Shown here: positions 44,291 to 54,144 of the stretch, piece after piece
How the letters are laid out: the number at the start of each line of letters is the position of its first letter
How positions within the stretch are numbered: the stretch's first letter is position 1
Assembly (NCBI RefSeq): GCF_905373215.1
Contig: NZ_CAJPRT010000008.1
Span: 42,345-106,344, forward strand
Length of the DNA stretch: 64,000 nucleotides
Reading direction: 5' to 3'
DNA from: an uncultured Campylobacter sp.
Lineage (GTDB): Bacteria > Campylobacterota > Campylobacteria > Campylobacterales > Campylobacteraceae
Position numbers and translations under genes: made by a program
Notes under the pieces: model-generated
Told to the model about the DNA's origin: nothing
What the model saw: only the letters and a program-made list of their open reading frames with translations
The model's database searches: none

Positions 44291-45505
44291 TTACTCGTTG
44301 CGCAGCGTTTGCAGAACGTCGATTTGCGTGGCTTTTTTGGCCGGGTACCACGACGATAGCGCCACGATAAGCACCGCGCCGATTAAAATCATCGCCAAAT
44401 CGCCTAGCGAGAGCTCCATCGGCAGCTTCGAGCTTCCGTAAACGTCGGCCGGTAGATTTACGATGTCGAAGCTTCCGAGCAGCCACACGCCAAATAGGCC
44501 CAAAATAAGCCCGAATATGATGCCGCCGCCGCCGATCGTGGCTCCGAGCGCGAAAAAGGTTCTTTTAACCTCCTTTTTGCTGGCTCCCAAGCTAAGTAAA
44601 AGCGCGATCTCTTGGCGACGGTTCATCACGGTCATCAGGAGCGAGCTTACGATATTTAGGCTCGCGACCAGGATTATCAGCATCAGCACGATGAAAAGCG
44701 CGCGCTTTTCAAGCGCAAGGGCGCTGAAAAAATTGCCGTTTTGCTGCCACCAGCCCACGGCGCTAGCACCGCCGGGGAGGCTTCTTTTGATGCGCTCCAG
44801 GTCTTTAAACGGATCGTTTGAAAAAACATGCACGCCGTCGAAGGTCCCCTCGTCGTAGCCCAAAATTTTGGCTAAATCGCTTGCGTCCGCGTAGGAATAC
44901 GCCTTGTCGTAGGCGATCAGCCCCGAGCTGAAATCCGCGCGCACGTCAAAGCGCTTCATCTTAGGGATCAGCGCAAAGCCGCCCGGATCGCTCTTCGTAA
45001 AGATCATCGTGATCTTGCTGCCCTCATCCAACATAAACTCGTCTTTGATCCCGCGCCCTATCATGATGCCGTAGTCCGTTAGATTAGCGTCTTTGGCGCC
45101 TGCCGCGACGACGGAGTTGATGCGCTTTTCGTCGTTTAAATTTACGCCAAAAATCAGCCCGCCCTCGAGCTTCTCGCCGCTTTTAGCGATAACTTGCGAG
45201 CTAATATACGGGCTAAAGATTAGATCGGGAAAGTCCGCCCGCAGCCCCTCCACGTCGTCTTTTGAAATACCGCCGCGAAAATGGCTGTGGATCGTGATCG
45301 GGTAGTTCATCGTAAAGAGCTTGCGCTCGAATTCTTTATCAAAGCCGTTCATTATCGCCATTGCAACGATCAGCACCGTAAGCCCCACGCCGACGCCCAA
45401 GAACGCAAGCAGCGCTGAAAGCGTAATGAAGGGCTGAGAGCGGTCGAATCTGAGATATTTGAATAATAAATACTTTACCAAAAAGCCGTCCTTGTAAAAT
45501 TTCAC
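44291..45505 (-). CDS. Lipoprotein-releasing ABC permease, LolC/LolE type
   Basis: Inner-membrane subunit that extracts lipoproteins for LolA; epsilonproteobacteria usually have one such permease acting as a homodimer. 404 residues with the MacB/FtsX layout: span at about 26-50, a large periplasmic domain (50-270), and three C-terminal spans. N-terminal LRFDRSQPFITLSALLAFLG and MNRRQEIALLLSLGASKKEV are diagnostic. ATG 45505 or TTG 45481 (AAGGACGG upstream) could be the start. lolA and secA are next to it, as in C. jejuni; no LolD ATPase is in the window. Confidence 0.87.
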   Translation of the reverse strand: MKFYKDGFLVKYLLFKYLRFDRSQPFITLSALLAFLGVGVGLTVLIVAMAIMNGFDKEFERKLFTMNYPITIHSHFRGGISKDDVEGLRADFPDLIFSPYISSQVIAKSGEKLEGGLIFGVNLNDEKRINSVVAAGAKDANLTDYGIMIGRGIKDEFMLDEGSKITMIFTKSDPGGFALIPKMKRFDVRADFSSGLIAYDKAYSYADASDLAKILGYDEGTFDGVHVFSNDPFKDLERIKRSLPGGASAVGWWQQNGNFFSALALEKRALFIVLMLIILVASLNIVSSLLMTVMNRRQEIALLLSLGASKKEVKRTFFALGATIGGGGIIFGLILGLFGVWLLGSFDIVNLPADVYGSSKLPMELSLGDLAMILIGAVLIVALSSWYPAKKATQIDVLQTLRNE

Positions 45506-46240
45506 ATAAAATTTAGCGTTAAATTCTATGTGAAATTTTAAGTATTTTGGAATTTTAAAATTCCAAAAACAGGTTTTGCAGCGTCAAATATAGAAGCTCC
45601 AGCCGGCTTTGAAATTTAAAATCGCGCCGAAATCTATTTATACGCAATGAAATTCGCCCCAAGATATCCGATACGGCAAATCAAACATATCGTCTTGCCA
45701 AAACTTTGAAATTTTAAACCCGAATTCTAAATTTTAAAATTTCAAATGCCTCGAAACTTTAAAATTTTAGAAATTTAAAACTCTTTAGAATTTTGAAATT
45801 CTTAAAATTTAAGGCTGATTTCGCTTGTAAGCTCGCCCGCGTCGCATAAATTTAAAATTTCAAATGCCACGCAGTGTCCTAGCCGTACGCTAAATTTAAG
45901 TATCACGCGCTGATTGGCTTGCGTTTTGCCGCACCGGCGCACCGCAACGGCGCTGCGAAAACAAGTAGCCAAGGGCACTAAGTGTGCTTTGAAATTTTAA
46001 AACCAAAATTCCGCTCTCTCGCGCAGCTTTGCGCACCGTCCGCACCGCCTAGCGATCAAGCTCTTTTAAAATTTCTGTCCGCGCCGCCTCGCGATTAAGC
46101 CTCTTTTAAAATTTTATGACGCTTTCCGCCCGCGACCGATCCGCTAAATACCAAAGTAAGGCAAGGTCAAAAAGCGCCGATCGCGCAATGCTCGCAATCG
46201 AGATCACCGATCGTGCGATACTTAGGACCGATCGCCACGT
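45506..46240. repeat. RAATTY-rich gap between lolC-like and secA
   Basis: 735 bases with no gene. 45,480-45,860 is very dense in AAATTT and AATTTTAAAATT runs; 45,860-46,240 is more GC-rich with unit-like repeats (CGCGCAGCTTTGCGCACCGT, GCGCCGCCTCGCGATTAAGC). Confidence 0.6.
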
Positions 46241-48859
46241 TTACCTTGCAAAGCCGCCTTTTTTCGGACCGCCCTTGCCGTGGCAGTCTTTGTATTTCTT
46301 GCCGCTGCCGCAAGGGCAAGGATCGTTTCGCTTAGGCTTTTTGTCGCCAAACTCATCAGGGCCCTTTAGCTGCGCTTCATTCGTGCTTGCGGCGGCGAGC
46401 TCTTTGGCGTTTGAGCTCTCCATGCGCTCCTGCATCGCGCGCTGCTCGGCTTCGATCTCCTCCCTAGATTTAAACTGGATCGAATGCAGCAAGCGGATGC
46501 TGTCGGATTTGAGGCGCATTACAAGCTCCATAAAAAGGTTGTAGCTCTCCTTTTTATACTCCGTAAGCGGGTCTTTGTGGTTGTAGCCGCGAAGTCCGAT
46601 ACCCGCCTTTAGGATATCCATCTGATACAGATGCTCCCGCCAGTCGCGATCGACGATCTGCAGATAAAGCATCTTTTCGATACTTTTGCGCTGCTGCGGA
46701 TCGATCGGCTCCATTTTATTTTCATACGAAACGGCAAGCGCGCCGACGATCTTTTCTTTTAGCTCTTTGAAATCATCGACCTTCTCAAGTTCGCTGTTTT
46801 CGAGTACCTCGCCCGTTTCTTGAGCGATTTTGGCGACGATCGGGAATTTATCGACCTCTTTGATATTTACGCCGTCGAAAATTTCAAGCTCCTCAAGCAC
46901 GCTAGAGATGTACTCCTCGCGGTTTTGGACGATTTTATCTTTCAGATCGTAGTCGGGGTCCAAAAGCTCGTTGCGATATTTATAGATCGTCTTGCGCTGC
47001 TCATTTGCGACGTCGTCGTATTCTAGGATATTTTTACGCGCTTCAAAATGCAAGCTCTCGACCTTTTTTTGTGCATTTTCTACTGCGCGCGAAACCATGC
47101 CTGATTCGATATGTTCGCCGTCTTTCAAACCCAAGCGATCCATGATATTTTTGATCTTGTCGCTACCGAAAATTCTAAGTAGATTATCCTCCAGGCTTAA
47201 GAAAAATCTACTCTCGCCCGGATCGCCCTGACGTCCGCTTCGACCGCGGAGTTGGTTGTCGATACGGCGACTTTCGTGACGCTCGGTACCTAAAATATAC
47301 AGCCCGCCCAAAGCGCGCACTTCATCGTTTATGCGGATATCCACGCCGCGTCCGGCCATATTCGTAGCGATCGTCACCGCGCCTTTAGCACCCGCCTCGG
47401 CGATAATCTGCGCCTCGCGCTCGTGATTTTTGGCGTTTAGCACGGAGTGCGCGATGTTTTCTTTGACCAAAAGCTCGTGCAGCTTCTCGCTCTTTTCGAT
47501 AGACGCCGTACCTACTAGCACGGGCTGACCTTTGGAATTTAGCCGCTTGATCTCATTTATGACGGCGTCAAATTTCTCGCGCTCGGTCTTGTAGATAAGA
47601 TCGTTTTGATCCTTTCTGATGACCGGCACGTTTGTAGGGATAGAGACTACTTCGAGTTTGTAAATTTGAGAAAATTCCGTTGCTTCCGTCTGCGCCGTAC
47701 CCGTCATACCAGCAAGTTTTTCGTAAAGACGGAAGTAGTTTTGAAAGGTAATGTCGGCAAGAGTTTGGCTCTCCTCCTGGATCTGCACGCCCTCTTTAGC
47801 TTCAAGAGCCTGGTGCAAGCCTTCGCTGAATCTGCGCCCTTCGCTAAGACGACCCGTAAATTCATCCACGATTATGACCTGCCCGTCGCGCACGACGTAG
47901 TGCACATCCTTTTCAAATAGATAATTCGCCTTAAGTGCTTGATCAAGGTAGTGGCTAAGCACGGCATTTTCAAGGCTATAGAGGTTATCCACGCCAAAAA
48001 GCTTCTCGGCTTTTGAGATTCCTGCCTCTGTAATCAAAACGGCGCGGTTCTTCTCATCTACGGTAAAATCGCCCGTCGCCTTGCCTTTAGGATCTGCTGG
48101 CGCCTCACCGCGGATCATTTGGTGAGCTACTTCATTTGCCTTGATGTAGCCGTCTAGAGTGCGGTTCGTAGGACCTGAAATGATAAGTGGCGTCCTAGCT
48201 TCGTCGATCAGGATGCTATCTACTTCATCGACGATTACGAAATGATGCCCACGCTGCACCTTTTCATCCGCGCTAAATTTCATATTATCGCGCAGGTAGT
48301 CAAAGCCAAACTCGTTGTTTGTGCCATAAGTGATGTCGCACGCGTATGCAGCCTTGCGCTTGGCGTCATCGTATTCTCCACCTACGATCACGCCGGTGCT
48401 AAGCCCTAAAAATTCATATAGCTCGCCCATCTGCTCGGCATCTCGCTTGGCTAAGTAGTCGTTTACGGTCACGACGTGAACGCCCTTGCCCTCCATCGCA
48501 TTTAGCACTACCGCCAAAGTTGCTACGAGGGTCTTTCCTTCGCCCGTTTTCATCTCGGCAATCGCGCCGTCGTTTAGCACCAAACCGCCTATCAGCTGAA
48601 CGTCGAAGTGACGCATATTTAGCACTCTTTTGCCCGCCTCTCGCACGATAGCAAACACTTCGTTAAGCACGTCATCCGTGCTCTTTTCGCCCGCGCGAAC
48701 TTGCGCTCTTAACGCTTCAAATTCCGCCTTAAGCGCCGCATCGTCCATCGCCGCGTAGTTTTCTTCAAGCGCGCTGATCTGCGCCGCGCGCTTGGCGTAT
48801 TGTTTGACGATCCTATCGTTTTTAGTACCGAAAATCCCGTGGATGACCTTTTTAAACAT
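46241..48859 (-). CDS. secA: Protein translocase ATPase
   Basis: Motor of the Sec export pathway. About 872 residues. Walker A MKTGEGKTLVATLA and Walker B IVDEVDSILIDEARTPLIISG. NBD2 includes TNMAGRGVDIRIND, and the C-terminal zinc-binding tail is CPCGSGKKYKDCHG, which also binds SecB or lipids. ATG 48859 begins MFKKVIHGIFG, the family start; an in-frame ATG 14 codons earlier adds unconserved residues. Divergent from lolA across about 120 bases. Standard length, with no insert, unlike several smaller genes here. Confidence 0.97.
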   Translation of the reverse strand: MFKKVIHGIFGTKNDRIVKQYAKRAAQISALEENYAAMDDAALKAEFEALRAQVRAGEKSTDDVLNEVFAIVREAGKRVLNMRHFDVQLIGGLVLNDGAIAEMKTGEGKTLVATLAVVLNAMEGKGVHVVTVNDYLAKRDAEQMGELYEFLGLSTGVIVGGEYDDAKRKAAYACDITYGTNNEFGFDYLRDNMKFSADEKVQRGHHFVIVDEVDSILIDEARTPLIISGPTNRTLDGYIKANEVAHQMIRGEAPADPKGKATGDFTVDEKNRAVLITEAGISKAEKLFGVDNLYSLENAVLSHYLDQALKANYLFEKDVHYVVRDGQVIIVDEFTGRLSEGRRFSEGLHQALEAKEGVQIQEESQTLADITFQNYFRLYEKLAGMTGTAQTEATEFSQIYKLEVVSIPTNVPVIRKDQNDLIYKTEREKFDAVINEIKRLNSKGQPVLVGTASIEKSEKLHELLVKENIAHSVLNAKNHEREAQIIAEAGAKGAVTIATNMAGRGVDIRINDEVRALGGLYILGTERHESRRIDNQLRGRSGRQGDPGESRFFLSLEDNLLRIFGSDKIKNIMDRLGLKDGEHIESGMVSRAVENAQKKVESLHFEARKNILEYDDVANEQRKTIYKYRNELLDPDYDLKDKIVQNREEYISSVLEELEIFDGVNIKEVDKFPIVAKIAQETGEVLENSELEKVDDFKELKEKIVGALAVSYENKMEPIDPQQRKSIEKMLYLQIVDRDWREHLYQMDILKAGIGLRGYNHKDPLTEYKKESYNLFMELVMRLKSDSIRLLHSIQFKSREEIEAEQRAMQERMESSNAKELAAASTNEAQLKGPDEFGDKKPKRNDPCPCGSGKKYKDCHGKGGPKKGGFAR

Positions 48860-48940
48860 CTCAAACCTTAGTTTTAAAATTTTAACCGCGCATATTAACA
48901 TATTTTTAGTTTCTATTTAATTAAATCCTAGAAAAACGGC

Positions 48941-48946
48941 TATAAT
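48941..48946 (+). promoter_or_regulatory. -10 element of lolA
   Basis: TATAAT 34 nt before ATG 48981. Confidence 0.6.
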
Positions 48947-48980
48947 ACGCGCAAATTTTCAAATAATAAAGGCAAAATTT

Positions 48981-49493
48981 ATGAAAAAAACTCTTATTTC
49001 TTTAGCGGCAAGCTGCGTTTTTGCGTTTGCGGGCGGAATAGAATTTAACACGCTGAGCGCAAATTTTTCGCAAACCGTGCAGAGCGACGATGCGAAAATT
49101 AGCTACGGCGGCGATTTTAGCGCCACGAAAGAGCACGCCGTGTGGCATTACAAGACCCCTGCGATAAAAAATATATTTTTTAGCTTCACAAAGGTCGTCG
49201 TAATCGAGCCGGAACTCGAGCAAGCTATCATCACAAATATCAAAGAAACGCCGAATTTAACCGCGATCCTAGCGAACGCAAAACCCAATAAAAACGGCGT
49301 TTATGAGGCGAGCTTCGACGATGTGAAATATCTAATCGAGCTAAAAGGTGATCTGCCGAGCAAAATCAGCTACACCGACAAAATGGACAATAAGGTCGTC
49401 ATCAATCTAAGCAATGTCCGCAAAAACGCGCCGGTAAACGAGGCGATCTTTAAGCCCGCAATCCCCAAAAACTACGACATCATCACGCAGTAG
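48981..49493 (+). CDS. lolA: Outer-membrane lipoprotein carrier LolA
   Basis: Periplasmic chaperone that takes lipoproteins from the Lol ABC transporter to the outer membrane. 170 residues with a signal peptide (to AFAGG, about 19). LSANFSQTVQSDDAKISYGGDF and ATKEHAVWHYKTP fit the LolA fold. The protein ends FKPAIPKNYDIITQ. Followed after 6 nt by the tyrosine phosphatase gene. AAAGGC precedes the ATG. Confidence 0.85.
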   Translation: MKKTLISLAASCVFAFAGGIEFNTLSANFSQTVQSDDAKISYGGDFSATKEHAVWHYKTPAIKNIFFSFTKVVVIEPELEQAIITNIKETPNLTAILANAKPNKNGVYEASFDDVKYLIELKGDLPSKISYTDKMDNKVVINLSNVRKNAPVNEAIFKPAIPKNYDIITQ

Positions 49494-49499
49494 GCGCGT

Positions 49500-50060
49500 G
49501 TGAGGCTACTTTTCGTCTGTCACGGTAACATCTGCCGCTCGCCGATGGCGCAGTCCGTGATGCAAAATTTTATTAATCAAAGCGAACTTAAAGCGCGCGT
49601 GAGCGTAAATTCCGCGGCGACGCACACCGACGAGATCGGCTCGCCGCCCTATTACGAAACGCAGCGCGTGCTAAAAGAGCAAAAGGTGCCACTCGTAGCG
49701 CATCGCGCCGTGCAGGTCACACCCGCAGACTACGAGCGCTACGATCTCATTCTTTGTATGGACGATGAAAATATGCGCTCGCTGGGGCGAATTTTTCGCG
49801 GCAAGGATATGGCTAAGGTAAAATTTCTTTTAGAATTTGAAGAGAGAAATTTTACAGACTGCGATGCGCCAAATTTTAAAGGCGCGCTAAAACAAACCGG
49901 CTTAAATTTAAAAGACATCGGTTTAAATTTGATCGATCCCCGACGCCTACAAATCGCCGATCCCTACTACACGCGCGACTTTGAGCGCTGCTACGCAGAT
50001 ATCAAGCGCGGCTGCGAGGGGCTCTTGCGATACATTAAAAATTCAGACGGAATTTGCTAA
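49500..50060 (+). CDS. Low-molecular-weight protein tyrosine phosphatase with an insert
   Basis: Cytoplasmic phosphatase with the C-x5-R-S loop FVCHGNICRSPMAQ (Cys7, Arg13) and the general acid in ADPYYTRDF (Asp154). 186 residues against about 150. Residues about 114-152 (NFTD, NFKGAL, LNLKDIGLNL) are an insert between LLEF and QIADPYY, again with AAATTT in the DNA. The start is GTG 49500, seven bases after the lolA stop. It may act on a tyrosine kinase in polysaccharide export, but none is nearby. Confidence 0.85.
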   Translation: MRLLFVCHGNICRSPMAQSVMQNFINQSELKARVSVNSAATHTDEIGSPPYYETQRVLKEQKVPLVAHRAVQVTPADYERYDLILCMDDENMRSLGRIFRGKDMAKVKFLLEFEERNFTDCDAPNFKGALKQTGLNLKDIGLNLIDPRRLQIADPYYTRDFERCYADIKRGCEGLLRYIKNSDGIC

Positions 50061-50125
50061 AATCCGCGATTAAATTTTAGCGTCTTTAAAGAGGCGCGGC
50101 TTAAAGCGATAATTCAAGGAAAAAT

Positions 50126-50578
50126 ATGTTTAGGCTTTTGATTGTTCCATATCTGATAATTGAGGCATTTACGACCTATTATTTCGTAAGCGCAAACGGC
50201 TTCGCGGCGTATGCGGTAGAGATCGTCATAAGCGCGATTTTAGGCGGTTACGTCGTAGCAAACCGCTCGTGGATGGGCTTTTTTAATCTAATGAAAATCT
50301 CGCCGAAGGAAATTTTAAGCGGCGTGGGCTTCGTCGTAGGCGGCGTTTTTCTCATTGCACCTGGCATTTTCGGCGATATTTTGGGCGTTTGCATAATCAC
50401 TGCGTCGTTTTACTGCGTCACCAGCGACGTGCCTAAATTTAACGCTAGCAGCGAAAATTCCGAAAAAAGAGAGCGAAAATTCTGGCGACGCAGCCGCGCA
50501 AGCAATGACGTAATCGACGTTGAGGTGATCGAAGAGAACGAAATTGAGATTAGAAAAAGCATAGGAGAGAAAAAATGA
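50126..50578 (+). CDS. FxsA-family membrane protein
   Basis: 150 residues with three or four membrane spans in the first 100 residues and a charged C-terminal tail. FRLLIVPYLIIEAFTTYYF and GGVFLIAPGIFGDILGV match the FxsA cytoplasmic-membrane family, first known for exclusion of phage T7 by F plasmids; the true role is unknown. Its stop overlaps the hemC start by 4 nt. The same neighbour is seen by hemC in C. jejuni. Confidence 0.85.
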   Translation: MFRLLIVPYLIIEAFTTYYFVSANGFAAYAVEIVISAILGGYVVANRSWMGFFNLMKISPKEILSGVGFVVGGVFLIAPGIFGDILGVCIITASFYCVTSDVPKFNASSENSEKRERKFWRRSRASNDVIDVEVIEENEIEIRKSIGEKK

Positions 50579-51504
50579 AAAATTTGATCATCGCTACTCG
50601 CGGCAGTGTGCTTGCACTGTGGCAGAGCGAACATATCGCGTCGCTGCTTGAAGCTAGCGGCATCCAAGCGCAGCTAAAAAGCATGAAAACCAAAGGCGAT
50701 AAAATTTTAGACACGCCGCTTGCAAAGATCGGCGGCAAGGGGCTTTTTACGAAGGAGCTTGAGGAGAGCATGCTTCGCGGCGAAGCACACATCGCCGTAC
50801 ATAGCCTAAAAGACGTGCCCGTGGAGTTTCCGCAGGGGCTAGTGCTAGCGGCGATCTGCGCGCGCGAAGATGTGCGCGATGCGATGATCAGCGAAAAATA
50901 CTCTAAATTCGGCGAGCTACCTCGCGGCGCAAAAGTCGGTACCACGAGCCTTCGCCGCAAGATGCAGCTGCTTAGCATGCGGCCTGATTTAGAGATAATC
51001 TCCTTGCGCGGCAACGTCCAAACTCGCTTGCGAAAGCTCAAAGACGGGGAATTTGACGCGATCATCTTGGCGATGGCGGGCATCAACCGATTAAATTTAC
51101 GCGCCGAGGTAAAGCACGTAGCGCCCTTTGAGGTCTTGCAGATGATCCCTGCGATGGGGCAAGGAGCGCTCGGCATCGAGGCGGTGGACGAGCCGCAAAT
51201 CCTGCGCGCGATAGAATTTCTAAAAGACGAACGCGCGATTATCGAAACGACCGTGGAGCGGGATTTTGTCAGAGTTTTGGAGGGCGGCTGCCAGGTGCCG
51301 ATCGGCATCAACGCGCGCCTTGAGGGCGAAAATATCCACATCAGCGCGATAGTTGGCCTGCCCGACGGCAGCGAGAGTATCCGTCAAAGCATCGTCGCGC
51401 AAAAATCTCAATACCAAAGCGTAGGCACGGAGCTCGCGCGCGTTTTTATCGAAAAGGGCGCAAAGCAGCTTCTTGCGCGCGCTGAAGCGATGGCGAACCT
51501 ATAA
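50575..51504 (+). CDS. hemC: Porphobilinogen deaminase (hydroxymethylbilane synthase)
   Basis: Joins four porphobilinogens in haem synthesis. 309 residues. N-terminal IIATRGSVLALWQSEHI, then GGKGLFTKELEESMLRGEAHIAVHSLKDVPVEFP. The dipyrromethane-cofactor cysteine is in LEGGCQVPIG (about 242). ATG overlaps the fxsA stop, with AGGAGAG upstream. hemA is also in the window but in a different operon. Confidence 0.95.
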   Translation: MKNLIIATRGSVLALWQSEHIASLLEASGIQAQLKSMKTKGDKILDTPLAKIGGKGLFTKELEESMLRGEAHIAVHSLKDVPVEFPQGLVLAAICAREDVRDAMISEKYSKFGELPRGAKVGTTSLRRKMQLLSMRPDLEIISLRGNVQTRLRKLKDGEFDAIILAMAGINRLNLRAEVKHVAPFEVLQMIPAMGQGALGIEAVDEPQILRAIEFLKDERAIIETTVERDFVRVLEGGCQVPIGINARLEGENIHISAIVGLPDGSESIRQSIVAQKSQYQSVGTELARVFIEKGAKQLLARAEAMANL

Positions 51505-51600
51505 AAGGCGAAAATTTACGGAGTTTTAAAATTTGCAAAATTTTAAAACTTCCAGAATTTATAGACTTTTTAAATTTATAAAATTTCAAAAGGCTAAATT

Positions 51601-52365
51601 TTGAGCTTATTCAGATTTTTTAAAACGGCAGGATTTTCAAAAATTTTTGCTCCTCTAATACTTTGCGCAAGCTGTGCGTTAAACCTAAACGCGAGCCCCA
51701 ATGAAGAGCTCGTCCGCTCGCTGTTTAGCGACGCAAACTTCGATAAAAATCTTTATTTCAAAGGCGAGATGAGAAGCTATTTAAAGCGCAAATTCTACGC
51801 GGCGGATAACTATAGCGAAATCACGATCGCTCCGCTTGGACGCAGCGACGAATTTAGCGAGATTTTTCATGTATTCTTGGGCTGCAAAGAGAAGCACTTC
51901 GATCTTTACGTCTATACCAAGGAGGACGGGATCTACGCCGTGAGGGTTTTGGCGCAAACTGCCATTATTGAGGCCGTTGTAAGCGAATATGAAAAATTTA
52001 GCGAGGCGCAGAAGCGGGAGTTTGAGCAAAAAACCGATGCCGATATCGCAAATTTAAAGCTAATCTTAGCGCCCGATAAAGAGCTCATGGAGTTTGGAAA
52101 ACAAAATCTAGCGGCATTTGAAAAAATTTACGAGCTTTACGCCGGCGGCGAGTCCGAGCGCGCAAAGGCGGAGATCAAAAGCCTGCATCTCTCTCACGCC
52201 GAGACGGAGGGCAAAAGATTTATGCTGCTTATCGGTGGGATCACCGATAACTCCGTGGGCTTTTTGCGGGTGCAAGATGAAGCTGACCTGCCGCAAATGA
52301 GCCCTAGCGAGTTTATAATGATAGAAAAAATTGCGCCGAATTGGTATCTTTTTAAAACCACATAA
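51601..52365 (+). CDS. Secreted protein of unknown function
   Basis: 254 residues. N-terminal signal-like segment (IFAPLILCASCALNLNASPN), then a mixed helix/strand domain (DLYVYTKEDGIYAVRVLAQT, MLLIGGITDNSVGFLRVQDE). No family recognised. The start is TTG 51601, with AAAGG about 9 nt upstream; no ATG fits. Separated from hemC by about 96 repeat-bearing bases. Confidence 0.55.
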   Translation: MSLFRFFKTAGFSKIFAPLILCASCALNLNASPNEELVRSLFSDANFDKNLYFKGEMRSYLKRKFYAADNYSEITIAPLGRSDEFSEIFHVFLGCKEKHFDLYVYTKEDGIYAVRVLAQTAIIEAVVSEYEKFSEAQKREFEQKTDADIANLKLILAPDKELMEFGKQNLAAFEKIYELYAGGESERAKAEIKSLHLSHAETEGKRFMLLIGGITDNSVGFLRVQDEADLPQMSPSEFIMIEKIAPNWYLFKTT

Positions 52366-52614
52366 AAAGCCGCGCCACAAGCGAGTTTGTAGCTTCGCGG
52401 CGATCTAAATTTAAAAGCTTTACCCGCACTTTAACCATACCGCCAATCAAAAAAAATCGCGCGAATTTTAAATTTAAACAGACGATCTGTAAATTCCGCA
52501 CGCCGTAAATTTTTAAAAAATTTAAAATTTTCTGAAGTCTAAATTTAAACAAAGCGTCGCCAAAGCGCGCCGCGTTGCGCTAAATTTAGAATCAAAAGGC
52601 GAGATGGCGCAGCC
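52366..52614. repeat. Convergent gap with RAATTY and AAATTTAAA copies
   Basis: Lies between convergent genes. Several AAATTT copies and a T/A-rich centre (52,490-52,530). No classical hairpin seen. Confidence 0.45.
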
Positions 52615-53670
52615 TTAAACGCCACCCGTCCCAGGCTTAAACTGCGCAAAGTCCACTCCCGTCGCGTCCAAAACCGCCCGCGAATAAAAATAGAGGCTGT
52701 AAAATAGCTCATCGTCGTAAAAGTACTCCTCCCAGCGCTCCTCGTCATTCTCATCGCTCTGCGGCCACAGATATTTTTCCGCAAGCATATCCGAAAAGTT
52801 CGACAGCGGCGCTGCGTACGAGATCTTATCGGCATCATCGCAAATCTCAATCATAAACGAAAAAAACCTGCCGAGCCGAGCCGCGATAAAGCCTGCCGCT
52901 TCGTTTTCGCAGTTTTCGTCGTTTCTACTCGCCGCATCATTTTGCCAGCTTTTATCCGCATTTCTATCCGCCACGTTCTGATTATTTCCGCCGATTTCTT
53001 CCGCAGCGGCGTTTTGATTATTTTTATTCGCGTTTTTGCCCGCAGCCGCTCGCGCCCGCATAAAGATGCGCGCCAAAAAGAGCAGCGCAAAAGGGGTTGC
53101 GTGCCAAAGCGTACTTTGATGCTCTATCTCGTTAAAAATCTTACTAAGCGCGTCCTGGATAGCTTTGGTATCAAATTTTTCCCGCTCGCTCGCATCCGAG
53201 CTCTCATCCGCCGCGCTCGTTTTAAATTTACTCGCCTGGCTCGCTTTAAATTTTATCGCCGCGCTATCCGCACTCTTAAATTCCGCCTCGCCGCACTTCG
53301 CCGCGTCTGTTTTAAGCTCCGTCTCTCCGCCCGCTTTAAATTTCGCAGCCCCGTTATCCGCCTTTTGAAATTTGGACTCGCTCTTTTGCGCTAAATTTAC
53401 GGAATTTTGCGCCGCGCCGCATCTTACCGCATCCGTAGAATTTTGCCAGCAACCGGGCTTGCTTTTTAAATTTTGCCCTGCGCCGGGCTTGCTTATTAAA
53501 TTTTGCTCGCCACCCGAACTGCGCGCCGCATCACAAGCTTCGATTGCCCGCGCGAGTTTCTCAAAAATTTCAGCAAACTCGCTCGCCCTGCCGTAAGCGG
53601 TCGTGAGCCTGCTCCACGGCACGTCCTGCACTTTTAAATTTGCGATATATTTTAAATTTTGCTCATTCAT
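52615..53670 (-). CDS. HEAT-like repeat protein of the immunity-associated type, interrupted by low-complexity inserts
   Basis: 351 residues. N-terminal VPWSRLTTAYGRASEFAEIFEKL and NEIEHQSTLWHATPFALLFLARIF match a widespread pattern (W..L..AYG.A / HQ.TL..AT..A..FL) seen in HEAT-like proteins near polymorphic toxins. Between these, residues about 50-166 are a Lys/Ala/Ser-rich block with KF(K/Q) every 10-15 residues (KFQK, KFKAG, EFKS, KFKAS, KFKTS), and about 210-258 is an Asn-rich block (NKNNQN, NNQNVADRNADK). The C-terminal acidic part (FYDDELFYSLYFYSRAVLD) is again protein-like. Function unknown. No toxin gene is adjacent. Confidence 0.6.
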   Translation of the reverse strand: MNEQNLKYIANLKVQDVPWSRLTTAYGRASEFAEIFEKLARAIEACDAARSSGGEQNLISKPGAGQNLKSKPGCWQNSTDAVRCGAAQNSVNLAQKSESKFQKADNGAAKFKAGGETELKTDAAKCGEAEFKSADSAAIKFKASQASKFKTSAADESSDASEREKFDTKAIQDALSKIFNEIEHQSTLWHATPFALLFLARIFMRARAAAGKNANKNNQNAAAEEIGGNNQNVADRNADKSWQNDAASRNDENCENEAAGFIAARLGRFFSFMIEICDDADKISYAAPLSNFSDMLAEKYLWPQSDENDEERWEEYFYDDELFYSLYFYSRAVLDATGVDFAQFKPGTGGV

Positions 53671-53787
53671 CCGCGCTCCTTGCGAATATTTTTAAATTTA
53701 AGCCTCACGAGCCGCTAAAATCTGCGCTCTCGGTTCAAATTTAGCCTCTTTCGCACGCAAATTTAAACCTAACCCAGGCGCAAAATT

Positions 53788-54144
53788 CTACCTCGTAAGC
53801 TCCCTGCTATGCTCGATTAGATCCTCGATCTGCTCGCGCGGCACCGCATCAAGGTAGACGCTGATCCAGTGCTTTTTATTCATATGATAGGCTGCAAAAA
53901 TTCCCTTTTCGTCACGCAAAATTGCCGCCAAATCGGGCGAAACTTTTAAATTTATCACGTCGCTTGAGCCAGGAAGCGCACGACCGAGCTTTTCGTTTGC
54001 AAGCCCGCGCATCAGAAGTGCAAACCACTTGCGCTTCCCTCCTGCGTGACGAAAAACCGCAAAATTGGGATATTCATCCCACAGATATTCGCCGTCCGCG
54101 CCATAGCGCTGCTTCATTAGTTTTAGGACGCTGCTGAAGTTCAT
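53788..54144 (-). CDS. MmcQ/YjbR-family DNA-binding-like protein
   Basis: 118 residues of the YjbR (cyclic-AMP-like DNA-binding fold) family. RYGADGEYLWDEYPNFAVFRH and INLKVSPDLAAILRDEKGIFAAYHMNKKHWISVYLD fit the family. ATG overlaps the rarA stop (ATGA), so it is cotranslated with rarA. Precise role unknown. Confidence 0.82.
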   Translation of the reverse strand: MNFSSVLKLMKQRYGADGEYLWDEYPNFAVFRHAGGKRKWFALLMRGLANEKLGRALPGSSDVINLKVSPDLAAILRDEKGIFAAYHMNKKHWISVYLDAVPREQIEDLIEHSRELTR

